Shown here: positions 7,925 through 15,048 of the stretch, one piece after another
Layout of the letters: every line of letters starts with the position of its first letter
Position numbering within the stretch: position 1 is the stretch's first letter
DNA from: Pseudoduganella rivuli
GTDB taxonomy: Bacteria; Pseudomonadota; Gammaproteobacteria; Burkholderiales; Burkholderiaceae_D
Assembly (NCBI RefSeq): GCF_009674485.1
Contig: NZ_WKJJ01000003.1
Span: forward strand, 62,001-126,000
DNA: 64,000 bases
Direction of reading: 5' to 3'
Notes under the pieces: generated by a model
The model's input: the letters and a program-made list of their open reading frames with translations, nothing else
Databases searched by the model: none
Told to the model about the DNA's origin: nothing
Program-made: the position numbers and the translations under genes

Positions 7925-9091
7925 TCAATCGATTCCAAAAAGGTCGCGCGTGTAGACCTTGGCGGCCACATCGTCCAGTATCCGCGAATTTCGGTTGGCA
8001 ATAATCAGTTCAGAGGCGTGCTTGAACGCCGCCACGTCATTGACGACGGTACAGTCCAGGTACGCAGGCTGACTGAGCAGCGGCTCATGCACGAGGACCG
8101 CGACACCTGCCGCACGTAGCCGTTGCATTACACCGAGCACAGCCGAAGCGCGGAAATTGCTTGCCCCCGCTTTCATGGTGAGGCCGAATACGCCGACGGT
8201 GTTGGGTTTGCCGCGCAAAATATCCTCGGCGATGAAGTCCATGCGCGTCTCATTGGATTTGACGATGGCGCCGATCAGATTCTGCGGTACATCACGGTAA
8301 TTCGCCAGCAACTGTCGCGTGTCTTTGGGCAGGCAATACCCGCCGTATCCGAATGAAGGATTATTGTAGTGCGCGCCGATGCGCGTATCGAGTCCGACGC
8401 CCTCGATAATCTGACGGGAATCGAGGCCATGGCTCGCCGCAAAGGTATCGAGTTCATTGAAATAGGACACCCGCAATGCCAGGTAGGCATTGGCAAATAG
8501 CTTGATGGCTTCCGCCTCGCAGGAGTCGGTGAAGAGCACCGGGATATCCTTCTGCACCGCGCCTTCCGCCAAGAGCGCAGCGAACATTTCGGCACGCCGG
8601 GAACGCTCGCCCACCACGATGCGCGATGGATGCAAGGTGTCGTGGAGCGCACGCCCCTCGCGTAAGAACTCGGGTGAAAAAATAAGATTCTCCACCCCGA
8701 AAATTTGCCGGATTTTCGCGGTATAGCCGACCGGAACAGTCGACTTGATCACGATGGTGGCGCCAGGATTGATCGCAATCACATCTCCAATCACCGCTTC
8801 GACCGAGCGTGTATCAAAGACCTTTGTGATGGCATCGTAATCGGTCGGAGTGGCAATGACGACGTAGTCCGCATCCCGATAGGCATCCGCCGCGTCCAGC
8901 GTGGCGCGGATATTCAATTGCCGGGTGCGCAGGTAGTCCTGCAACTCCAGGTCCTGGATGGGGGACTGCCGGCGGTTCAGCAATTCGACCTTGTCAGGTG
9001 ACAGATCGAGCACGACGACTTCATGGTGCTGTGCCAGGAGCACCCCGTTTGCGAGGCCCACGTATCCGGCGCCGGCGATTGCTATTTTCAT
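7925..9091 (-). CDS. ugd: UDP-glucose 6-dehydrogenase
   Basis: 388-residue enzyme that oxidises UDP-glucose to UDP-glucuronic acid with two NAD; the length is the same as E. coli Ugd. Seen: N-terminal Rossmann motif '[17 protein letters not shown]', '[11 protein letters not shown]', 'FSPEFLREG', the active-site cysteine in '[14 protein letters not shown]', and the C-terminal UDP-binding domain ('[16 protein letters not shown]'). It is the first gene of the minus-strand cluster and feeds the ArnA-like decarboxylase at the other end. The ATG at 9091 is preceded by only a weak AGG-type ribosome site. The promoter should lie in 9092-9206, but no convincing -35/-10 pair stands out. Confidence 0.94.
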   Translation of the reverse strand: MKIAIAGAGYVGLANGVLLAQHHEVVVLDLSPDKVELLNRRQSPIQDLELQDYLRTRQLNIRATLDAADAYRDADYVVIATPTDYDAITKVFDTRSVEAVIGDVIAINPGATIVIKSTVPVGYTAKIRQIFGVENLIFSPEFLREGRALHDTLHPSRIVVGERSRRAEMFAALLAEGAVQKDIPVLFTDSCEAEAIKLFANAYLALRVSYFNELDTFAASHGLDSRQIIEGVGLDTRIGAHYNNPSFGYGGYCLPKDTRQLLANYRDVPQNLIGAIVKSNETRMDFIAEDILRGKPNTVGVFGLTMKAGASNFRASAVLGVMQRLRAAGVAVLVHEPLLSQPAYLDCTVVNDVAAFKHASELIIANRNSRILDDVAAKVYTRDLFGID

Positions 9092-9206
9092 AATGCCTGC
9101 AATGGTGTTTCAGATGGAACGCATTTTTTCCGGGTGGGAGTCAGAACCTGGTGTGCGGTGAGGACCATGCCAGTCAGGTTGTTGCGTTGGTTACTGACGA
9201 AGTAAA

Positions 9207-9240
9207 GAAAGCCCGGGTTTTTGAGCCGGGCTTTTTCTTT
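9207..9240 (-). terminator. rho-independent terminator downstream of trhO
   Basis: A perfect 9-bp stem, AAAGCCCGG (9207-9215) with CCGGGCTTT (9225-9233), and a 9-base loop lie just past the trhO stop. On the minus strand the stem is followed by CTTTCTTTAC, a moderate U-rich tail. The plus-strand side (TTTTTCTTT) is even more T-rich, so it could work in both directions, insulating trhO from the ugd promoter region. Confidence 0.75.
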
Positions 9241-9251
9241 CAAACGACTGC

Positions 9252-10160
9252 TTATGCCGCTGCGTGCGAGGCGTCGTCAGCGGCTGATACATTCGCCTGT
9301 TCAGCGCAATGCGGGCATGACTTCTCATACACATACAGCGGCGACAACTGTTCGCGCGGCGTCACCACGGCGCGGCAATTGAAGCATTGCACGGTTTCCG
9401 TCGGTTCCAGTTTCGGGTTCAGCGCGGTGCGGTAATCGAAGACGAAGCAATCCCCCGTGTAATGGGCGCCGCCCACTTCCTCGAAATACTTGAGGATGCC
9501 GCCTTCCAGCTGATACACATTGTCGTAGCCAATGTTCTGCATGTGGATCGCGGCTTTTTCGCAGCGGATGCCGCCGGTGCAGAACGTCACCACGGTCTTG
9601 CCTTCGAAGTCGGCCTTGTGTTCTTCGATCACGGCCGGGAATTCCGTGAATTTCCTGATGCGGTAATCGACCGTGTTGTCGAACGTGCCGACATCCACTT
9701 CGAAATCGTTACGGGTATCGACCATCACCACCGGCTTGCCGTTGTCATCATGGCCCTGGTCCAGCCAGCGCTTGAGGGTCTTCGCTTCCACGTGCGGGGC
9801 GCGGCCTTCTTCCGGCTTGATCAGCGGCATGCGCATGGTGATGATTTCCGACTTGATCTTGACCAGCATGCGCTTGTGCGATTGTTCCGCCGACAAGCTT
9901 TCCTTCACTTCGATATCCGTGAAGCGGGCGTCCTGGCGCAGCCAGGCGAGGTATTCGTCGATGTTGGCGCGGGTGCCGGACAGGAACATGTTGATGCCTT
10001 CCGGCGTCAGCAGGATGGTTCCCTTCAAGCCCAGGCGGGCGCAGATTTCCTGGTAGCGGGGACGCTGCTCTTCCAGGTCGTTGAAAGTAATGAATTTGTA
10101 GGCGGCAATATTGACAAATTGCGCACCCTGGGTGTCGTTACTGGATGCTACGGTAGACAT
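9252..10160 (-). CDS. trhO: tRNA uridine(34) hydroxylase, rhodanese domain
   Basis: 302-residue protein of the TrhO/YceA family, which hydroxylates uridine 34 of certain tRNAs as the first step towards cmo5U/mo5U. An N-terminal acylphosphatase-like domain ('[18 protein letters not shown]'-type region) precedes a rhodanese domain with the active cysteine in '[14 protein letters not shown]'. The C-terminus has a Cys pair set (CFNCRAV ... SCPHCAEQ) that probably binds zinc. The frame extends to an ATG at 10196, but a minus-strand TATAAT occupies 10195-10200, so transcription starts downstream of that ATG and the ATG at 10160 (MSTVASS) is preferred. Single gene with its own terminator. Confidence 0.92.
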   Translation of the reverse strand: MSTVASSNDTQGAQFVNIAAYKFITFNDLEEQRPRYQEICARLGLKGTILLTPEGINMFLSGTRANIDEYLAWLRQDARFTDIEVKESLSAEQSHKRMLVKIKSEIITMRMPLIKPEEGRAPHVEAKTLKRWLDQGHDDNGKPVVMVDTRNDFEVDVGTFDNTVDYRIRKFTEFPAVIEEHKADFEGKTVVTFCTGGIRCEKAAIHMQNIGYDNVYQLEGGILKYFEEVGGAHYTGDCFVFDYRTALNPKLEPTETVQCFNCRAVVTPREQLSPLYVYEKSCPHCAEQANVSAADDASHAAA

Positions 10161-10194
10161 GGCTGATAATCGGGGAAATGCGGAATAATTGAGC

Positions 10195-10225
10195 ATTATA
10201 GATCAGCATGCCCGGACAGTATAAT
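10195..10225. promoter_or_regulatory. face-to-face -10 boxes between trhO and the acyltransferase gene
   Basis: The 100-base divergent gap holds two exact TATAAT hexamers: 10195-10200 on the minus strand (ATTATA as written) facing trhO, and 10220-10225 on the plus strand facing the acyltransferase gene. Neither has a good TTGACA at 17 bases; a plus-strand TTGAGC at 10189-10194 is 25 bases away. The two boxes point away from each other and are about 20 bases apart, so polymerases would compete. Confidence 0.5.
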
Positions 10226-10259
10226 GGTCGTTTCCCCGCCGTCCCGGAACCGTCCGCCG

Positions 10260-11378
10260 ATGAAGTCGCTCAATCTGCCCTACAACCCCCGCATCGACCA
10301 GTTGCGCTGGCTGGCTGCCACGCTGGTATTCCTGTTTCACTATTACCTGGAATACCGTGGCCAGGGCGGAACGCCGCTGGCGTCGAACTGGTTCGGGCTG
10401 GTGACGGAAGGGCATACCGGCGTCGGGCTGTTCTTTGCGCTGTCCGGTTTCCTGTTCATGCAGATCGCGTTGCACCAGCAACACCTGCACTACCGCGACT
10501 TCATGCGCAACCGATGCCTGCGCATCCTGCCCCTGTTTTTGACGATCTTTATGCTGGCCACGGCGATTGGCCGCGACAAGTTTGCGCCGCAGGATGTGCT
10601 GTACGTGCTGTCGACCAACCTGGGGCTGGCGCCCACGTCGTATACGCCGGTGACGGGCGCGGCATGGAGCATTTCCGTTGAATTCACGTTTTACCTGGTA
10701 TTCCCTTTCCTGGCCCGCTTTACGCTGGAGCAGGGACCCCGCTATCTGCTGAAGTTGCTGGCATTGATGGTGTTCTTCAAGCTGGCCGCCTTCACCGTCA
10801 ATGAAAAAAGCACGCTGATGTATTTCAGCACGCTGGTGGGGCGCTTCGACCAGTTCTTGATCGGGATGCTGGCCGCACTGCTGGTGGCGCGCCATGGCGC
10901 CGCCTTGCGCCGCTATGGCAACGTGCTGTTGCCGGTGGCGCTGGCGGTGGTGGTCTTCGATAGCGCGCTGCAAAGCAAATTCGCAAAATTTGACCCGGCC
11001 ACCCATGCCACGTTCTGGATCTGGTGGTCGATGCTGGAAGCGGCCGGATGGAGCCTGCTGATCGTGGCCTGGACCACGTTCGGCAAGGAATTGCCCAAGC
11101 CGCTGGCGCGCGTACTGGACCATGGCGGCAAGATCAGTTTTTCGTTTTACCTGCTGCACATGGCGATGATCCATTTGCTGGCAGTGAATTTCGGCCTGCC
11201 CGCCATCACGGGCGACAAGCTGCGTGACGCGCTGCTCTGGCTGCCGCTGGTGTATGGCGCCACGTGGGCGGTGTCGGCGCTGAGCTACAACGTGATCGAA
11301 GAACCGTTCCTGCGCCTGCGCCGCAGTTACGGCGACGCGAAGCCGGTCCAGGCCGCCGCACGCATGGCGGCGCGTTAA
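10260..11378 (+). CDS. OafA/YrhL-type membrane acyltransferase (acyltransferase 3)
   Basis: 372-residue multi-pass inner-membrane protein that transfers acyl (often acetyl) groups onto surface glycans. Family marks are the N-terminal 'RIDQLRWLAATLVFLFHYY', with the conserved Arg-x-Asp-x-Leu-Arg and membrane histidine, and 'GHTGVGLFFALSGFLF' in the next helix. About ten transmembrane segments follow. ATG 10260 (MKSLNLPYN) is chosen over the ATG at 10224, which falls inside a plus-strand TATAAT. Unlike larger OafA proteins it has no C-terminal SGNH domain. The acceptor is unknown; the nearby sugar cluster and downstream LPS genes are possible partners. Confidence 0.87.
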   Translation: MKSLNLPYNPRIDQLRWLAATLVFLFHYYLEYRGQGGTPLASNWFGLVTEGHTGVGLFFALSGFLFMQIALHQQHLHYRDFMRNRCLRILPLFLTIFMLATAIGRDKFAPQDVLYVLSTNLGLAPTSYTPVTGAAWSISVEFTFYLVFPFLARFTLEQGPRYLLKLLALMVFFKLAAFTVNEKSTLMYFSTLVGRFDQFLIGMLAALLVARHGAALRRYGNVLLPVALAVVVFDSALQSKFAKFDPATHATFWIWWSMLEAAGWSLLIVAWTTFGKELPKPLARVLDHGGKISFSFYLLHMAMIHLLAVNFGLPAITGDKLRDALLWLPLVYGATWAVSALSYNVIEEPFLRLRRSYGDAKPVQAAARMAAR

Positions 11379-11415
11379 AATAACAGGATATTTTGTCTAG
11401 GATTGTGAGCAGTAA

Positions 11416-14400
11416 ATGAACATGGCAGTCAGCGAGCAGGAACACGGCACGGACGTGGTGGTGGCGCCTCCAGGCCCCGATTTCGTCCATCTGCGGGTGC
11501 ACACGGAATACTCGATTGTCGATGGCCTGGTGCGGATCGACGACGTCGTCAAGGCCGCCGCCAAGGACAAGCAGGGCGCGCTGGCGGTGACCGACCTGGC
11601 CAACCTGTTTTGCATGGTGCGCTTCTACAAGGCGGCGCGCGGCAAGGGCGTCAAGCCGGTGGTGGGCGTCGATGCGTGGATCACCAACGATGAAAACCGC
11701 GACAAGCCGTTCCGCATCATGCTTTACGCGAAAAACCGCATGGGCTATTTGCAGCTGTGCGAATTGCTGTCGGAAGCGTGGCTGAACAACACGTACAAGG
11801 GCCGCGCGGAAATCCGTACCGAGTGGCTGCGCGACTTGCCCAACAAGGAATACCCGCTGCTGCCGGGCGAAGACCCGCGCAATGCGCTGATCGCGCTGTC
11901 CGGTGCGCAGTTCGGCGACATCGGCCAGGCCATTGACAACGGCAACATCGAACTGGCCGAGCGCCAGGCGCAAAAATGGGCGGATATTTTCCCAGGCCAT
12001 TTCTATGTCGAGATCCAGCGCGCGGGCCAGCCGAACCAGGAAGTGCAGGTGCGCCAGTCCGTGGCGCTGGCGTCCCGCCTGGGCTTGCCGGTGGTGGCCA
12101 CGCACCCGGTGCAGTTCATGTCGAAAGACGAATACATCGCGCACGAAGCCCGTATCTGTATCGCCGAAGGCGAAATGATCGCCAACGCCAAGCGCGTGAA
12201 ACGCTTCAATGAACAGATGCGTTTCCTGACGCAGGCGGAAATGCGCGAACTGTTCCACGATTTGCCGGGCGCGTTGCAAAACACGGTGGAAATCGCCAAG
12301 CGCTGCAACCTGACGCTGACCCTGGGCAAGCCGCAGTTGCCGAACTTCCCGACGCCGGGCATGACCATCGATGAATTCCTCGTCGCGGAAACGCAGAAGG
12401 GCCTGGAAGAGCGCCTGCTGCAATTGTTCCCCGACCCGGAAAAACGCGAAAAGGAACGCCCGCGCTACGAAGCGCGCCTGAAGTTCGAGAACGAAACCAT
12501 CATCAAGATGAAGTTCCCCGGCTACTTCCTGATCGTTGCGGAATTTATCCAGTGGGGCAAGAACAATGGCGTGCCGATCGGCCCGGGCCGGGGTTCCGGC
12601 GCGGGTTCGCTGGTCGCGTATGCGCTGAAGATTACCGACCTGGATCCGCTGAAATACAACCTGCTGTTCGAGCGTTTCCTGAACCCGGAACGCGTTTCGA
12701 TGCCCGACTTCGACATTGACTTTTGTCAGGAAAAGCGCGAACTGGTGATCCAGCACGTGAAGGACCTGTACGGCCGCGAAGCGGTGTCGCAGATCGCCAC
12801 GTTCGGTACCATGGCGGCCAAGGGCGCGATCCGCGACGTGGGCCGCGTGATGGACTTCGGCTACATGTTCTGCGACGGCGTGTCGAAACTGATTCCATTC
12901 AAGCCGGGCAAGCCGGTCTCGATTGCCGATGCGATCGAAGAAGAACCGATGCTCAAGGAGCGCCAGGAAAACGAAGAGGAAGTGCGCCAGTTGCTGGACC
13001 TGGCGCAGCAGGTCGAAGGCATCACCCGTAACATCGGCATGCACGCCGGCGGCGTGCTGATCGCCCCCGGCAAGCTGACCGACTTCTGCCCGCTGTACAC
13101 GCAGTCCGGCGATACCGGCGTCGTGTCGCAGTTCGACAAGGACGACGTGGAGGCTGTCGGCCTGGTGAAGTTCGACTTTTTGGGTTTAACTACCCTGACG
13201 ATCCTGGACCGCGCCGTCACGTACATCAAGGACCTCGATCCCGCCATGGCCGATTTCGACCTGGCCAAGCTGCCGCTGACGGACCGCGCATCGTATGACT
13301 TGCTGACCAAGGCGAAAACCGTCGCCGTGTTCCAGCTGGAGTCGCGCGGCATGCAGGGCATGCTGAAAGATGCGCGTCCCGACCGCTTCGAGGACATTAT
13401 CGCGCTGGTGGCGCTGTACCGTCCGGGTCCGATGGACCTGATCCCGGACTTCTGCAAGCGTAAGCACGGCGAGAAATTCGAATACCCGGATCCCCGCACT
13501 GAATCCATTTTGTCGGAAACCTACGGCATCATGGTGTATCAGGAGCAGGTGATGCAGATGGCGCAGATCGTCGGCGGCTACTCGCTGGGCGGCGCGGACA
13601 TGCTGCGCCGGGCGATGGGTAAGAAGAAAGCGGAAGAGATGGCGGAACACCGCGAAATCTTCCGCGCGGGCGCCGCCAAGGATGGCTTGTCGACCGAGAA
13701 GGCCGACGAGATCTTCGACTTGATGGAAAAGTTCGCGGGCTACGGTTTTAATAAATCGCACGCCGCCGCGTATGCGCTGCTGTCGTACCACACCGCGTAT
13801 TTGAAGGCGCACCATCCGGCCGCGTTCATGGCAGCCAACATGTCGCTGGCCATGGACGATACGGAAAAGGTGAAAATCCTGGTCGAGGATTCGATCGAGA
13901 TTTGCGGCCTGACCATCCTGCCGCCGGACGTCAACCAGTCGTCGTACCGCTTCCGTCCGGACGGCCCGCCGCCATCCGTCACGGGCAAGAAAGTCACGCA
14001 GATCCGCTACGGCCTGGGCGGCGTCAAGGGCGCCGGACAGAATGCGATCGAAGCGATCATCGCGGCGCGCGAATCGGGCGGGCCGTTTGTCAGCCTGTTC
14101 GACTTCTGCAAGCGGGTCGATAAAAAGCAGATCAACCGCCGCACCATTGAAGCGCTGATCAAGAGCGGCGCGTTTGACTGCCTGAATGTCGACCGCGCGA
14201 TCCTGTTAGCCTCCGTTAGCTTCGCCATGGAATGCGCGGAACAGGAAGCCAAGGCCGCGAACCAGGTCAGCCTGTTTGGCGGCGACGATTCCGACCTGGT
14301 GGCGCCACCGGAATACGTGAAAGCCACGCCGTTCACGGACCGGCAAAAGCTGGCCGAGGAAAAGACCGCGCTGGGCTTTTATCTGTCCGGCCACATGTTC

Positions 14401-14961
14401 GATTCGTACGCGCCGGAAGCGCGCCGCTTTGCCCGCACCAGGCTGGCGGACCTGGAACCGTCGCGCGAGCCGCGCATGCTGTGCGGCGTGATTACCGGCA
14501 TCCGGCCGCAAATGACGCAGCGTGGCAAGCTGTACATCATCACCCTGGACGACAAGAGCGCGGTGGTGGAAGTCACGGTGTACAGCGAAGTGTTCGATGA
14601 GAACAAGCGCATGTTCAAGGATGACGAATTCCTGGCCGTGGTCGGTAAAGTGTCGGAAGACCGATTCTCCGGCGGCCTGCGTATTTCCGCGGAAAAGGTG
14701 TACGACATCATCACGGCGCGCAGCCAGTTCGGTCACCAGTTCGCCTGCTCGCTGCCGACCACGGTGACGTCGGCCAAAGTGCGTGAAGTGCTGGAGCCGT
14801 ACCGTGACGCCAATGGTTTGCCAATGGCCATGCGCGTGCAACCGCAAGGGGTCGATTGCGTGCTGCAACTGGGTGATGACTGGCGGGTGGCGCCGTCCGA
14901 CGCGCTGAAGCTGTCATTGGAACAAGTGCTGGGCGCGCGGGAAGTCGCGGTCGAGTATTAA
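11416..14961 (+). CDS. dnaE: DNA polymerase III alpha subunit
   Basis: 1181-residue replicative polymerase subunit, slightly longer than E. coli DnaE (1160). Order seen: PHP domain at the start ('FVHLRVHTEYSIVDGLVRI'), palm with catalytic acidic residues in 'MPDFDIDFCQEKRE' and 'GPGRGSGAGSLVAYAL', fingers ('YRPGPMDLIPDF', 'YGIMVYQEQVMQMA'), helix-hairpin-helix region ('YGLGGVKGAGQNAIEAI'), and the C-terminal OB fold ('MLCGVITGIRPQMTQRGK'). A 25-residue acidic N-terminal extension precedes the PHP domain. It appears to be a single-gene unit with no strong terminator before the next gene. Confidence 0.97.
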   Translation: MNMAVSEQEHGTDVVVAPPGPDFVHLRVHTEYSIVDGLVRIDDVVKAAAKDKQGALAVTDLANLFCMVRFYKAARGKGVKPVVGVDAWITNDENRDKPFRIMLYAKNRMGYLQLCELLSEAWLNNTYKGRAEIRTEWLRDLPNKEYPLLPGEDPRNALIALSGAQFGDIGQAIDNGNIELAERQAQKWADIFPGHFYVEIQRAGQPNQEVQVRQSVALASRLGLPVVATHPVQFMSKDEYIAHEARICIAEGEMIANAKRVKRFNEQMRFLTQAEMRELFHDLPGALQNTVEIAKRCNLTLTLGKPQLPNFPTPGMTIDEFLVAETQKGLEERLLQLFPDPEKREKERPRYEARLKFENETIIKMKFPGYFLIVAEFIQWGKNNGVPIGPGRGSGAGSLVAYALKITDLDPLKYNLLFERFLNPERVSMPDFDIDFCQEKRELVIQHVKDLYGREAVSQIATFGTMAAKGAIRDVGRVMDFGYMFCDGVSKLIPFKPGKPVSIADAIEEEPMLKERQENEEEVRQLLDLAQQVEGITRNIGMHAGGVLIAPGKLTDFCPLYTQSGDTGVVSQFDKDDVEAVGLVKFDFLGLTTLTILDRAVTYIKDLDPAMADFDLAKLPLTDRASYDLLTKAKTVAVFQLESRGMQGMLKDARPDRFEDIIALVALYRPGPMDLIPDFCKRKHGEKFEYPDPRTESILSETYGIMVYQEQVMQMAQIVGGYSLGGADMLRRAMGKKKAEEMAEHREIFRAGAAKDGLSTEKADEIFDLMEKFAGYGFNKSHAAAYALLSYHTAYLKAHHPAAFMAANMSLAMDDTEKVKILVEDSIEICGLTILPPDVNQSSYRFRPDGPPPSVTGKKVTQIRYGLGGVKGAGQNAIEAIIAARESGGPFVSLFDFCKRVDKKQINRRTIEALIKSGAFDCLNVDRAILLASVSFAMECAEQEAKAANQVSLFGGDDSDLVAPPEYVKATPFTDRQKLAEEKTALGFYLSGHMFDSYAPEARRFARTRLADLEPSREPRMLCGVITGIRPQMTQRGKLYIITLDDKSAVVEVTVYSEVFDENKRMFKDDEFLAVVGKVSEDRFSGGLRISAEKVYDIITARSQFGHQFACSLPTTVTSAKVREVLEPYRDANGLPMAMRVQPQGVDCVLQLGDDWRVAPSDALKLSLEQVLGAREVAVEY

Positions 14962-15011
14962 CGGCGGAGTATTAATCTTCTGCGATTGACTTTGACATGA
15001 CTCAAGGAAAT

Positions 15012-15038
15012 ACTGAGGGGACTTTGATACTCCTCAGT
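15012..15038 (+). repeat. 7-bp inverted repeat ahead of the M10 protease start
   Basis: ACTGAGG (15012-15018) and CCTCAGT (15032-15038) form a perfect inverted repeat with a 13-base loop, ending 10 bases before the ATG at 15049. There is no T-run, so it is not a classical terminator for dnaE. It could be an operator or an mRNA hairpin affecting translation of the protease gene, for which no clear Shine-Dalgarno sequence is visible. Confidence 0.45.
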
Positions 15039-15048
15039 GATTCCCGCC

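Noticed and set aside
11206..13044. 612-residue minus-strand frame opposite dnaE
   Set aside because: dnaE is certain on the plus strand. The reverse frame is full of His, Arg, Phe and Leu with no domain motif.
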